Below are positions 1-15,200 of a DNA stretch of 64,000 nucleotides, piece after piece; positions within the stretch are counted from its first letter, which is position 1, and each line of letters starts with the position of its first letter. The translations under genes and the position numbers were made by a program. Under the pieces are notes generated by a model. That model did no database searches, was not told the DNA's origin, and saw only the letters and a list, made by a program, of their open reading frames with translations. The DNA is from Stictocephala bisonia (Eukaryota; Arthropoda; Insecta; Hemiptera; Membracidae), in assembly GCA_035578905.1 (NCBI GenBank), contig JAQJVL010000252.1, positions 62,001 through 126,000 of the forward strand, given 5' to 3'.

Positions 1-73
1 TATGATATTATCACAAATCGTATATCTAAATACATTAAATAAAAACAAATAACTTAGTGTAGATTTAAAAGCT

Positions 74-259
74 TTAGGCAGTTGGTGATGCTGGATTTGG
101 CCAGGTGCGCTCTTCTATCCAGGATATAAAGTGGGATACTTTTGTATACACCGAGGGTGTGCGGCCATCAGCTGATTCACTCTTGCAAGGCTTACCAAAG
201 GAAGCTATTCCAACTACAGTGTGCACGCAACCTTGTTTCGATACATACAGCGGACCACT
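74..259 (-). CDS. exon 6 of the serine protease homologue (C-terminal lobe, stop)
   Basis: Starts after CTTTTTAG and reads SGPLYVSKQGCVHTVVGIAS, then a PCKS and TPSVYTKVSHFISWIEE tail with TAA at 74-76. The conserved VYTKV-W helix is present. The exon begins SGPL rather than GDSGGPL or SGGPL, so the catalytic motif is not rebuilt by splicing. Confidence 0.88.
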   Translation of the reverse strand, partial: SGPLYVSKQGCVHTVVGIASFGKPCKSESADGRTPSVYTKVSHFISWIEERTWPNPASPTA

Positions 260-3200
260 CTAAAAAGAAAAAAAAACATTTATCTAAGAAATTAACTACT
301 TGTTAAAATTCCTAATTTTAATTGAGAAAAGAGAATGTAATTTAAAGTTTACAGAAATTCATTAAGCATTAAAGTAATAAAACAAATTTTATTTTAAAGT
401 GGAATTAGTGGTCTAAGACCAACAAAGTTGTCAGAGACTGGCATAGCCCAACCTCTATGGTATGCTATCCAAACAAGCAATTTTTATCTACTTAATCAAT
501 TTTATTCTATGATGTACTGAATTACGTCTTGTGAGCTTTTGTAAATCTCACAAAAGACCCTTTTCAACTTTTTGATAACACAAGATTTCCTTTTTCTAAA
601 TTTATCAGTGTTGTAATTGGTATTTGATATTTTAAAGGAGATCACAGTAGAGAGTCATTAAAATAACCGATTTTCGCTAACCAACAACAGAACATTTTTT
701 GTTTGGTTACTACTGTAGTTTGGAAAGAGATCTATAATGAACTATAATGAATTATACTAAAATTCAATTCTTAAAAGAAAACTTGTTTAACAAATAGGGT
801 ATCTAGACTGTTTATGAAATATTTTAATGTTTACAAAAATAATAGTTTTTATTTTATTACAGTAACTAGCTGTACCCGCCCGCTTCGCCGGTCATAATAT
901 TGAGTTTGAAGACTTGCAATAAAGATATAATTAAAAATTCCAACAAATTCAAGAACATTAAAAAATTACTTAAAGTAAATCAAACTAAATACATTGCTTT
1001 TTAAAAACCAATTAATTAAACTAATATCCAATTTATAACAGCTGATGTTATGAACGATTTACTAATGTACTCAATTATTTAATTTTAAAAGTTTATCCAA
1101 CCACAATTGTATTAATTTTGTTTTTATTTAACAACTGTTAATCAAATAAATAAATCAGTTAGATAAATAAATTAGTCAAATAAATAAATGGTGTCCATAT
1201 GAATACCATGGTAATTTTGGAAGCCAGTGGGATGGAGTCCTGAGTTTGGAGAGAAAAATACTTTCTTGAGGCTAAGGTCACATTCGGCATGTTTCACGTT
1301 GTAGAAACACTGCTTTTCAATTGTTTCAAGTGTTTACTTACCGGCGGATCCGCTGAGTGCTGTCACATTGGGCGGTGTTACCGCTCTATTGGATGACGTC
1401 CTAGGTCCGTCACTTGAAAATATGTCTTCACGAAGAGAGATGATTTGCCTTTGGCAATTGCTGTGAGTTAATATTTAATACTCAAGAAAAGTAGGAGATT
1501 CGGAGTGCACCCATTAAACCGCGTTTACACCAAAGTCTTCCGCTAAGTTTTCCACAAGTTGTGCTAATTTGTTGCTTTTCCTACAAAATACAGCAACTTT
1601 TTCTGTCTTCCACTTGTGGAGAGACAAATCTTCCACTAAATTTTGGTTTCCCTGGACGTGACATCTTGTACAGGTACTGTATTCCTGCAGTTTGTGTCAC
1701 GCTTCTTGATTTTATGTCCGATCATTGAAATCATATACTCGAAGTCACTACTGGTCATTCTGAGAAAGATTTTGACACTCCCGTTGCACCTCAGCTCACT
1801 ACTCAACGGATCGACGTCATCTTCTAGGAGATCAGCTATCATGTCACTGCCACTGTACCTATCCCTAGCCTTCAATGAAGGTGTCATCCAAAATCTTCGG
1901 GGATCTTTTGTACAGCGGCTGGCTATGACACATACAACCACGGCAATAATTGCGTCTTCTTCTTTTGACATCCTTGACACTACTGTCTTTTAATCATTCG
2001 CATACCAATTCTTTGGCAACAAAGTTTCCACTTATTTCTCTAAATTTGTTTCTCTAAAAGTTTTCTCCAAAATATCTTCCATTTGTTTCTCTAATTTGAG
2101 AAGAGCAACTTTTAGTTTTCTACAAACAATTTGTTGTCAACTTTTGTGTAAATGCGGCTTTAAATACAGTGCGTGTGCAAAAGGCCCAGTACCATACCCT
2201 GATGGTATATTTATTAAATGACTAATTGAAGTTCTGCTCTTATTTCCGAATGAGTGAACCATCATATTCAGAACTGTGTTCTATATTGAGCGACAGTATT
2301 ACGAAGCAGCACACAAGATTAAAATTGTCCATATCAGTAAAGAACGATTGGTTGTTACTTTCAGGTAAGAATCTATGAATCAATATTACATCCACTCACA
2401 GGCCAGATTTGAATTGATGTAACACGTTTTCATGCTTGTAGGCACTTGTAAATGGTTGACTTTCTAAAAATGTTTCTTAGCTAAAAAAGAATAGTGTAAA
2501 ATATTTTTGGATACATGTCACAGTAAAAAGTCTGATTTTGAACTAAAGATTGTCTAATTAAATAAATAATTTGAGACTTACTTTCTTTGTTCTTTTCTTC
2601 AGGTGACTTTAGTTCCCAGTTGCCAATCATACTATGTCCTATTTCTATCCACGTTTTACTTTTCATGTCTCTATTAGTATAATCTTTGTTAGACATCTGC
2701 CACAAGGGTTGTCGAAGATGAATTTCATTAATGAATTTTCAAACATAGTAAAAGAAAAATAATAAAAAATAAAATAATATTCATAAACAGTAAGTAAGCA
2801 ACATAAGAACCCCCACAGCGCAGGTTGTGTACAAATGACCGACATCTGCAATGAATAACTTGGGAGAGGGGAAGGACAGGCTGCGATAAATCCGCCGAAT
2901 GTGACTGCCTCCATTTGATAGCATACAGCATTGGCAGCGGTTTCACCGCAACGCCCGAAAACCGCACCCAGCTGCAGTCATAAATCTACTGCGACGGAAT
3001 CACGCTGAATGTGACTGCACCCATTTAATCCAATTGGATACACTTATGTTGCAGTTGTACCGTGACGTGAAACACACTGAATGTGAACCTAGTCTTAGTG
3101 AGCTTCTAAGGCCAAGATAAACCTATGTACAACATTTCCAGTCAATTGAACATATAGTTTTGGAGAAATAGTGATGGTGGTAAATGGCTTGTATAATACA

Positions 3201-6200
3201 GACTTTTCTTGTAGTTTACAAACTTTGATTGTTTACTGAATGTCTACTTTTAGAGGCCGTAAAGTTCGGCATTTGTCTCTAAATCAATGAAATGTCGGGA
3301 TTCTCGCCATATTTAGCCAGGTCCGATGAACTGGTGGCTATATACGTGTTCAAATTATATTTAAAATTTTCTGATTGAACTCAGTTTGTTCTCTTATAAA
3401 AAAAAGTTTCAATGTCTAGACAAATCTGTAAGTCTACTTTTATAGGGCACGAATTACTGTTGTTGACTCTGAATCAGTGAAATATCGAGTTTCTCACCAT
3501 ACTTAGCCATGTCCTGTGAACTGGCTATGCATTTGGTCAAATTAAATTGTAAATTCACCAGTTAAAATCAGTTTGTTCTCTTGGATAAAAAAAGATTCAA
3601 AGTCTAGAGAAATCTGTGAATCTACTTTTAGAGGGCACAAAGTACTATGTTTGACTGTGAATCATTAAAATATTGTGTTTCTCACCTTGTTTAGCCATGT
3701 CCTATGATCTAGAAATGCATGCTTTAAAACTAAGTTGTTAATTTTCTGATTGAAAACAGTTTGTTCTCTTAGGTAATAAAGTTTCATAGTCTAGAAAAAT
3801 CTGTACTTTTAGAGGCCGTAAATTAACAAATGTGATTTACACGCAGAAATTGAAAATTTAGCTCTACCTAAGGATGAAGGAGGTGTGATAGAGCAAGAAG
3901 TCATAGGGCCAAAATTTTCCGATTGAAAACAGTTTGTTCTCTTAGGTAATAAAGTTTCATAATCTAGAAAAATCTGTAAGTATACTTTTAGAGGCCGTAA
4001 ATTAACAAATGTGATTTACACGCACAAATTGAAAATTTAGCTCTACCTAAGGATGAAGGAGGTGAAATAGAGCAAAAAGTCATAGGGCTAAAGTTGTAGA
4101 TGTCTCAAATCAGGTACAGATTTGAAAATGGTGTTAGTTTTGCTGTAGAACCATTCATTTAGCCGCTACAATCCAATTAATTAAAGAAACGCTGTTTTTG
4201 ACATTTAAAATTTTTGGCACTAAAAAGCTGCCATCTTCGTTTTACTAAGAATTGTTCAATATCCCTTCTTATTACACATCTACAACATAAGACCTTTGAC
4301 TCTACAAAATTTCAGCCTCGTAGGCTAAGTATTCTTTATTCGTCAAATATACAATTGTATACATGAATGGTGTCAATTTTTACTTAAAACTAAAATAAAG
4401 TACAAAGTTATGAGTTTGTCTTTGACCAGTATTCATTAAAATTGTATAAGGCTGCTTCAACAAAAAATGTTTTTAACAATTTTTTGAACTTTTTCATATT
4501 TATTTCATTTTTTATCGATATTGGGAGGTGGTTAAAAAACTGTATTCCAATATAAGTTGGCTTCTTTTTAAATATTTCTTTATTATGTTTAATTATTTGT
4601 AAATTGTTTTTATTTCTTGTATTATAGCTATGTTTTTCATAATTTTTAGGTAATGTGCCAATAATATTTTTCACTTACAAAACGGTTTTATATATGTAGA
4701 GGCTGTAAACTGTCATTATTCCCATTTCCGTGAAGTAATTTTTACAATGTGCATCATAATCAAGATTTAACATAATTCTTATGGCTTTTTTTTGGAGGGA
4801 TAGGATTCTATTCATATTGCAGCAAGATGTTGACCCATACACTTCCACACCATATGAGATGTGCGAGTGGATCAATGCAAAATAAATGGATTTAAGCGTT
4901 ATTAAGTTACAAGCTGGAGTACTTTTTTAGTTACAGCTATGAGTGAATGAGTCAGTGGTATTTGTCTTTTATAGGTAGGTGTATATTGTTGAATATATCT
5001 ACTTATTACCATATTTATAGAATTGTCTTACCAGACAGTCACCGGGGCCGTTGGAAGGGTCCTTGGTACACAGAGTTGCCTCTGTGCTGATGTTCTGTTG
5101 TGAGAACGTCTTCTTGCATTCCTCTCCTGATCTAACTTCTAGCTCAGCCTTTACTGGACACGTCTTTCTCACTGGCACATACACATACATTTAATCTTAT
5201 TTTGTAAACAAACGTATACATAATGTTGAATATTTTAAAAATCAGTTAAATATAAAAATAAATGAAGTAAAATATAAATAACAGGCAATTGTTATTGGAA
5301 ATTAACATTACGGCAATACATAATTTTACATTTTTAAAATTAACTACACTATACAAGATTTTTTTTTATTTCTCCAGTTTTAGAAGATTTAATAATATCA
5401 TACAAAAAGTCTATATTATTATGAATATGTAGTTTAAAGATGAATTAATCTTTAACTAATAAAGATTAATTAAAGTAATAAACCTTTAGTATTCCTACAA
5501 ATTGGTAAATAAACAAGAAAGTATATTCATAGTTTAAAATAAGAAAACAGAGCCACAATACAGTACGGTCCTGGTAGTCCATATATTTTTTACAAGGGCC
5601 TATTTGGACTGTCAAAATTTGAGAAAAAATGCTAATTATTCAATAAAATCACCATTAATGAAATAATAAACTAAACTTTATTTTGTATAAACATATGTAA
5701 GATTATATCACTTACTTGGAATATTCTGTTTTACAGATTTGAGGTTTGCAGGCCTGTCTATAGTATGTGTTATTTGTTTTTAACTGTGCGTTTCGTGTTT
5801 TTTGTGTATTAATTTAATTTTAATGTCTATGTCGTTAATCCAATGACTACTTCACATTTTCTCCAGCTGATGGTGACGTCCTTACGTTGAAACATGTACT
5901 GAGCTTACATACAGTTATTTTGAGCTGCAAGACGGAATATTCCAGGTAAGTGATATAATCTTACATTTGTTCAAACAGCTCAGGGGCTAAACACAGATAG
6001 TCAACATTGTATAAAGATAACAATAAGCTAGACACGCACAGTAATGAAAAAATCAAACCATTTGCGTACGTATTTGTTTAAACTATTAAGTTCACATATG
6101 AGGAAATGTTTATATCTTTTAAAAGTGTTTACATACAGCAAGTAAAACTCAAACAATTTAACTAGTTAAATTTACCTAATTATTAAAGTAATCTGTAATT

Positions 6201-9200
6201 TTTAAGCTGTGTGTTTACGTTTCTGTGACATTTTAATGAGTGATTGAACACCACGTATTAGAATAACAGTACTGTCAGTGTTGCAATTCATAACCAAAAC
6301 TAACAACTCGTGACGTGCAAAGAAAGTGGCTAAAAGAAACATACACTCAACGTAAACGCTGCCGATGGGCCGACCAACACCCGTGCCATGAGTTCCCTCT
6401 GCTACCCCTTCAGTGTCAAGGCAGGCCGGAACAAATGATGAGTTTACCTTCTCCTTGAGCTTGACGATAGCAATGTCATGCCCAGGAGCATACTTGGGAT
6501 GACACAGAGATTCTTTCACTTCCACTTCTATGCCCAGAGTAGTGGCAGTCGCTCCCAATCGAGCCCATTTTGGTCGTCCACTACAATCATGCACTTTTTC
6601 ACTCCAGTTACAAGTAAAGGTAGGCTTTAATATTTATGCCAATTTCATTCTTCCAGCACATATATACTAGGTGTTCAAAAAGTCTGGAACCCCCTTAATA
6701 TTTATTTTATTTATCAACGCAGAACAATGAAACTCTAGGATTACGTCTTCTCTGTAGTTACTGACTTTTTGGTCGTTTCAACTGTCCTTTTTCGCTTTGG
6801 GGGGATGTCCTGTGGAGGAATCTGAAAAATCTAAAATGTAAGCATAGGTCGAGTTATGTCTCATTTTAAAGGTCATTGTTAGAGAAATACATTGCCACAA
6901 CCCCAACTGAAAAAGGCATATTTGTTTGGAAATAACAGCCTCTAAAAGTTTGGCCTCATTGGAACTTTGAGAGGCTGTTGAGTAGTCCTTTTTCAGTTGG
7001 GATTGTGGCAATGAGGTATAACTTGACCTATGCTTACATTTCAGGTTTTTTAGACTTCATCCACAGGACGTCCCTCCAAAGCAAAAAAGGACAGTTAAGA
7101 TGGTCAAAAAGTCATTAACCACAGTGAGGACGTAATCCTAGAGTTTTATTGTTCTGTGTTTATTCATAAATATTATATAGTAAAATATTAAGGGGGTTCT
7201 AGACTTTTTGAACACTCAGTTTAGAAAAGTCAAACCCTTCATGTAGCACTTCTAATGATTTTTATTTACAAAAAACATAGTTTATACAACAAGTCTTAGT
7301 CTAAGTAATACAATGCATACAAGGAACAAATCAAGTCATTTACATAAAAAGTCTTGGATACAATAGTATTCACCCTGCATCAAGAATGCTTTTAAAGTTT
7401 TTTTGAACTTGTTTAAATCGACAATTGACTTTAAATACAGGGCAATGTACAGTTTAATGCAATAATACTGGACTTGTTTCTGATTGTATTTTTATGTTTT
7501 ACAAGTAGCTCAGTTTTGTTTAACCGTGAATCACAACAGTTTACTATTTTTAAAAATAAAATAATTATGAAACTGTAAAAACCCATCGTATAGATGTATT
7601 TAAAAAACCTATAAATGAAACAAATAGGTAGACAATATTGATAATATCGGTGATTTTCATAGTAATAGGATTATCAAATTAATGATATTGTTTTCAGTTT
7701 ACATGTACACTGTAAATAATATTTTGCAACGCTTCATAACTAATATATTTGTGAAACTCCCCATTCCAACCCATTTTAATTATAGAAGTAGTAGGCATAC
7801 TTTAGTGAAAATTTAAAAAACCCTGTTTGAATTGAGATGCCCACCCATACACGTGGAGTGGTATTGACCCACCCATACACGTACAGTGGTATTGATTGAT
7901 GATGTGGAATATCTAAATAGTCATAATTTCGAAGCGAGTAAGAGTGTATTTTATATGATTCAGAGTTAGTAAACAGATGAAAATTTCTTTTTAAAAAGTT
8001 AACTGATTCCAAAATATAGATCAATGGGAATGTTAACCAGATGGTTCATGTGGAAGATGTTTCTACAGGATTCCCTAGCAGAGAGACCACAAATGATGCA
8101 TAAGGTTTTCTTTTGTAATCTAAAAATGTGTAGATTACTTAAACTTTGAGCTCCCCTGATTGCCACCGCATAAGACAAGTGGGGGTATACACACCCATAG
8201 TATGCTGATAGCAGAACCCGCCTATCTGTAAAGCAAGCTAGTCTTCGTAGAATGAATATTTGAAGTGACTGCTTTTGCTCGCTTATTTCTATTCCTCATA
8301 CTACTCGAATCATGGCCATCATAGAATACTTAATATATCTTACAGAATTGAACCTAATTTTTGTACCTTCTATGATGAAGTAACACATCTTAGAGGGACA
8401 TGCTCAAAATAAATAGATGAGACACAAATGATATGTATGAAATGGTGTTACATATCAAATTAGATAAACATTAAGCCATAAAATCTTTTCTCAAAAATAA
8501 CTTCCATTTGAGAAAGACTTTAGATCTGTTTTAGTATTACCAAACCTTTCAACTACTGAGAAAAAGCTTGTAGACATTTTCTTTCATAACTTAGGTCATA
8601 TTTATGATAGATAATTTTAAGGAGCGGTTTTTCTGACTGTCAGTATCAACGTAAAGGTCCCACCCACACACATGTACAGAGGAGTTGACCCACACAACCT
8701 CCCAGCACGTACAGAGGAATTGACCCACCCAACCTCCCAGCACGAATGGAGGTGTTGACCCACCCAACCTCCCAGCACGTATGGAGGAGTTGATCATCCT
8801 TAAAACTAATTGGCTCACCACTGATTGTCAAACCTTTGTATAAGTCTAACTTGGTTGTTGCATCTATGTAATGACGACTTATTATTTAATAACTCACTAA
8901 ATTGTGTGAAGCACTGCCTAGATTAACTCCACCTAAGTCATTATTCCAAAATCATTTGGCTAAATTTTAATTTAATGCCCTGGATGTCTACATGTCAAGC
9001 AAGAAAAACATACTAATCATTAGTGTTTAAGGTTAATATCAAGGTTTACACATTACAGTTCAAACATTTTATCAGTGAATGATTAGTCTGTGAAATTCTC
9101 TGAGGAAAAGTTGGATTGTTTATGATGTATCATTCTCCATTCATAAACCTTATATTCACAAGCATCATATTTATATCCAATATAAACAAATTAAAAAAGA

Positions 9201-12200
9201 TCGAAGTTGTTAGGATATATTATAGTTTCTCACTTTCTTGGTTACATTATTTATTTTAATAGTTTAATATTTCCTTACGCTTAAGGCTTAACTATTACAT
9301 TTTTACCTTTGATTTGCCATTGATACGAAGATTAATACCAGAAAGTATTATTGACTAAATAAACATCCAGACTAAATTTTCTAGAATATCTCAATGAATG
9401 ATATTGATAAATAATTGTTTGTCTCATCAGTAATATATTATACTATGAACTATACATTTATGATTGGATATGTCCAATACTTAAAGTGTGTTAAAGGAAC
9501 AAACATAATGTTTCAAAAAGGTATAAAAAACTGTCATCTTCAGGTGTTCAATACCTGTTGAAACGTTGTTTGTTCCTTAAAAAATTTGAAGCATAGGAAG
9601 TCTACAATCATTACTTACTAAGTTTTCTGTTGCAGGCAGTGTCCAGCGGCTAGCAAGGTGTCTTCACTGATAAGAGTGGCATCGCAGAGATATTTCACCT
9701 CACCTGTAGAAGTCTCGTACCCAAGCATGCCCTATTACAAAAAAGAATCAACAATTAATTAGATTACCTATAGTAATATTCAGAATAGAAATAAACTCTG
9801 AGGAAACTTGATAAAAGAAATTAAAATATACTTCATGTCTGATTTACTATGGGTTGCAAAGTAAAACAATTCTTACTCAACAAACAAAACGTTGTCATAT
9901 TTTAAAAGTTGATATAAAAATGAATTTAGTCAATGGTCAGCAATATCTTTTTTTAAACCTTTGTTTAGTGTATGTACTAATCCAATAAGTTTATTTAATA
10001 AAGTAGTACTAGTGGCTTGTAGGAGCAAAAGCTCCTAAATAAATAAAATACAAATGTTACTGTTGAATATTTTTTTTATTTATACGAGTTTGTCCAAGTG
10101 AATACCTGCTTCTTTAAGGTTTGGCCTTTTGCCTTGTTAGTTAGAGCAACATAGACAGCTCAACACTTCTAATGATTGAGGTTACAAGTAGTAAGGGGCT
10201 AATGGCTCTTAAATTATAATACTCTAGCTTTATCTGTGTGCAAATATTCTGTTTTCTTTCCCTCTAATATTCACTTAAACCCCAAGCCTAGTGCCATAAA
10301 AATAATCTTTAATTTATAAGTTGAATGGGCCTGCCGAACAACGTTGCAAGTGACATTTTTTGTGAAACTGATATTTTAACAAAACAATGTTGCAAGCGAC
10401 ATTCTACTTCACTTGGGCTATTTCGTTTTGAAAAACATTGAGTTTGGCAGCAATGAGAGCCTGCCAAATGAGCAGGAAACTGGATGGCGCGGCCAGAACA
10501 ACGTTGCAAGTGACGAGATGTCAGTCATGTTGGGTGTTATTCTTTGGCTGGGTGATGAGAAAAGAATGAATAGTGGCAGGAAAAGAAAATTCAAAGAGTC
10601 CAGCTGGAAAGACAAGTGTCATAAATGGACAAGAGATGCTACAAATCTGTACATATCAAAAAGAGTGACGTATTCCAGGAAAACTTCCACTTGAAGAGGT
10701 GAGTAGAACAACATTGCAACTGACTTAATTAAAGTACAGAATTCAAACATTTTACAGTTTTCTGCCAGTTAATGTAAATTAAACTCTATATTTATAAGAA
10801 ATTTACTCTAGGCCATTATTATATTAGCCCCTTTATATAATATAAAAAAGTTATTGTTATATTAGAAGAACAACGTTGCAAGCGCCGTCACTTGCAACGT
10901 TCTACCTGCAAATAGTTTGCCTAAAACGGCAAAATCTCAGTTAATGATAGCATAAGAAATTTTTCTTTTTATGCACAGTTTAACTTTGACATAAATGAAG
11001 TCTAAGAAAAAAAACCGTTAAGAGTAGATATATTCAAAATAACAGTTTGTTTTAGTTCCTGAAAAATTTAGTTTTTGTCATTTGCAACGTTGTTCGGCAG
11101 AGCTATTCAATTAGAATACAGAGTTTGAAAAAGCTCCAATTTATGTAAACACCAAGTCATAAAATTGTTAATTTTGTCATTTTGGTCTGAGCACACCACT
11201 GTGGTTTTAATATTGCTAAGATTCCCATGTTGAAAATATAACAAATTTAAATTGGGGGATAGAATGTAACTAAAAAACAACTATATAATTTCATGAACCT
11301 GATTTAAAATGTAAGGCCATTGTGTCTCTGTTTTGAATTTTAAGAAAATTTACCTTTTGTGAATCAGCTGATTTTTTACTAGTGATGTGTGATACTTGTT
11401 CGCATTAACTAAATGGGGAAAATCAAATGAAATGAATTATGAAAATAAATCTACTTACAGTAGCAGGAAACTCGTTGGGTTCTATCTTGACACCAGTTTT
11501 CTTGTCATTGAGGGCCTTGCATTGTGGAGAACCACTGTGGGCTAATGCTGCGTACTCTTCACATTCTGGAGTAGAAAAATTACACCCATTATAATATAGC
11601 AGTCTTGTGGTCTTCTAGTTATTTATATTAAAAGACAAAATAATCTATATATATAAAATCCAATGTATGTTTGTTTGTCTGTCTATCCTTTATGCGCTAC
11701 CAAACCGTCCAGCCGATCGCCATGAAACTTGGGGAAGTTGTTCTATATACCCCAAGGAAGGTTTCTGTCCTATTCCCGTTTCTTTAATCCCTCAGGGCTC
11801 CATCCCTTGGACTTCTAAAGTTTCAATGTTAATCAAATAGCAGGATGCATGAAGGTATAATAAGTCAAATATAAAAAGAATATCAGCTGTGGGTTTTAAA
11901 TATGTCAAAATTATACTGTTTATATTTTTATGTTTTGATTTCTTGTGAAGCTATGTTAATTGATTGATTTATTTGATTAACAGCTGTTAAATAAAAACAA
12001 ATAGAATAAAATTGTGGTAGGCAAAACTTTCAAAATTAAAAATAATTGAGTACAGTAGTAAACTACACAAAACATCAGCTCTTGTAAATTGGATACTATG
12101 TAAACTGAAAGGTTGCTGCACATTTCAATGATACAATCAAAACTCAATATTATGACCGGCGAAGCGGGCGGGTACAGCTAGTTATAAATAAATCATAGTA

Positions 12201-15200
12201 TATTATATTCAGTAATTGAGAAATGAATACATAAGCTGGTGCTTTTTGTAAATTAATTTATACTAAAAGAAACTAATAAGAACTTTAAATAGTTTTCTTT
12301 AGAATTCAATATTAGGTTAGCGTTGCCAGTAAATATAAGCTTTATGTTAAAAATGTGACAAACAATTGATAAAGGAGACAGCCTCTGAGCCCCAGAGATA
12401 AGCTTGTAGTTTGGACTGGTGTGGACACACTGGCATGTTCCTGAAAGTTCTGAGTAGGCACTCATAAAATCTTGAATAGCTTCATTTTTAAAACCATAAC
12501 ATTGTAAATATGACCGACATGACATAGGTTATTGAGCTATAACGACTTCAACAATACTGTGCCGTAACAGAATGATTCTATTTTGTTTTTCGTACAGAAA
12601 ACCAATGTTGTATGTGCAATATATTTGTTTTATAGACATTATTAATGTTATAAAATATATTATTATTGATAACCGTAATAATTAAGTTCAAAACTATTAC
12701 CTACAATAATTATTCTTTTTAAACTACTTTATAAAAGTAGTTATTTAATTTAATTTAATTTAAATTGGTCGGTAGCGTAGTTGGTTAAATCCCAGCTTCA
12801 TAAGCTAAAGGTTCTCAGATCGATCCCAATCAGAGTCAATACATTTTGAGAAGGATCAGCTGATAACCACCGGCTGTTCATTTGTCATTGGGCTATTAAT
12901 TAATGACACTTTCTAAGGAATAGTCAGCCTTAGTTTGTAACAATGACTACATTCGCTCATCTACACTCATCACACTCAATCGAAATCCATATTCGCCCAT
13001 ATCTTGACGATCGGCGTCTTATGAATAAATAAATAAAAATTAAAAAAATAAGTAGAGGTAGATTTTAAAAAAATGTTTATAATTAGCCTTGAGTAAAAAA
13101 CAAACATATCTTTTATTCTATTTTTAAATTATGACAATTTTCAATACCTTGAAAAACTGTATACATACGGTAGGGCCTCACAAATAAACAGTTTTGCAAA
13201 TTTGTAAAATTGTATACATCAAATATTTTACAGATATCTAAGTTAATTTGTAACATTTCTCGATTGACTTTAATATTTGTCCTGTATTTAATCTAATACA
13301 GTTGTTTTGCCTTATAATCATCTGGAATTGATACCAGAAAAGAAACAAAAAAAGTTTATTTTCGATTGATTTCATTTTTATACAGATTTCAATTTTTTCA
13401 AACCAATTAAATATTTAATGTGTGTGTACCATATTTTTTACCAAATGCTTAAATAAAAATTACTTAACTACGAATAGCAAACACGCTGATTTATTTTCAT
13501 TGTATCTTTTTTAATCAAAAGCAATCTTAAGTTAAAACCACCATTTTAATATAACCCACACATTTATATTAAAGAGAAGTTGGGCTTTTTCAGCTGTAAA
13601 GTACCCAAACTTCTCTGTTCATTCCTATTTTGTCACTTATAATTTATTCACTTATAACTTATAATATATGGGTCATAACCACTGCAAGTGTAGGGGTGGG
13701 CTAATAGAACTGCTCGTGTATGGGTGGGCGGGTGGGTAATTTTCACTGCAAGTGTATGGGTGGATCATAACCACTGCACGTGTATGGGTGGGCGGGTGGG
13801 TCATTAACACTGCACGTGTATGGGTGGGCGGGTGGGTCATAACCACTGCACGTGTATGGGTGGGCAGGTGGGTCATAACCACTGCAAGTGTAGGGGTGGG
13901 CGGGTGGGTTAATACAACTGTAAGTGAATGGGTGGGTGGATGGGTCAGTATCACTGTACGTGTATGGGTGGGCGGGTGGGGTAGTAATGAGATTCTTCTT
14001 TTGCTTACACATCTAAAAATTATGTATCGTAACTATACGTTTCCTAAGATTATAAGTGACAAAATAATTAATTTGAAATAATTAATTAATTTAATTTATT
14101 CCTATTTTTTGTCAGCTAAACAGTGTAAAACTTCAGCAATGTTACATCCTTTTTAATCAATCTGTATAATTCTAGGCTAATGATAATACATTATTTGTTG
14201 TTGAACAAGACTATCTTCAACTTGTATTTGTACTATGCTTTGTTGGTCCTAATAAATGTTTGAAAGATAAATATAAAACAGTAACAACTACGTTTGCTTA
14301 TGATAGTTTATTAAAAAGCTAAACAGTTGTATACCATATTTTAATTTTTTAAATAAATCCATTAGGTAAAAATAGACTAGACTACACTTGAAGGATTTAA
14401 GAAGGATCACACTCCAACAAATTCACTAGAACAATGATTAAGCAACTACTTTTCTTTTGCTGCCTTGTTTAGACTACCTGTTGTCTTTTGCTGCAAGTCA
14501 ACACACGCCTTAAACCTATAAAGTTCAACTCTATACCTGCAGATTTACACTTAATTTCTTGTCAATGATGATGCAAAAACTTTAGACCTATGTTTATTTA
14601 ATTACAAAAAACGTTAATTAAAAAAGTTTCTTAGTTAGCAAAGAAGTTTTCAACTGCTATGTTAACAAATATTTTACGTATTGAATATTTAATTGGCTTG
14701 AACAAATTGAAATCTGTAGAGAAATGAAACCAATTGAAAATAAACATTCTTTTCGCTTTTCTGGTATACTTATCAATGCCAGAAAAATGTAAGAAAAAAC
14801 AACTGCATTAGATTAAAATTTGGGTCAATGATAAAGTCAATCGAGAAGTTTTACTAATAAACTTGGATATCTGCAAAATATTTCATATACTAGGTTTAAA
14901 AAATTTCTAAAATTCTCTATTTATGAGGCTCTTCAGTTTACGTATACAGTTTTATTATAACATTAATAATGTCCAAAAAACAAATATACTCGCATACAAC
15001 ATTACTGATATTGTGGATTACAAACACCACCCTACTGGATTGCAGAAATGAAAATAATAAATTATGTAGAAACAACAAATTTTAAATTACCACGTTTGTG
15101 CCCTTTAAGTTTCCCCTTAAAGATGCAGAAAAATCTGTATAATTAAACAAAATAAAGTAGGTCATTTACATCAATTAATGAGAATACAATTGTAACAAGA

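Larger units (their letters stand above)
1268..3100. mobile_element. Old inverted-repeat DNA element, host of a nested Harbinger derivative
   Basis: The left end (CTAAGGTCACATTCGGC then TGTTTCACGT) is an imperfect inverted copy of the right end near 3055-3105 (ACGTGAAACACACTGAATG then TGAACCTAGTCTTAG). Further copies of the GAATGTGACTGC motif lie at about 2898 and 3010. No transposase of its own is visible. The superfamily is not determined. Confidence 0.45.

Noticed and set aside
6778..7011. 77-residue minus-strand frame
   Set aside because: It lies wholly inside the palindromic MITE at 6669-7217 and has no known domain.
13752..14081. Plus- and minus-strand frames rich in WVGGWV or PPTHPYT repeats
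   Set aside because: They are translations of the 33-35 bp minisatellite and are open in several frames because the unit lacks stops.
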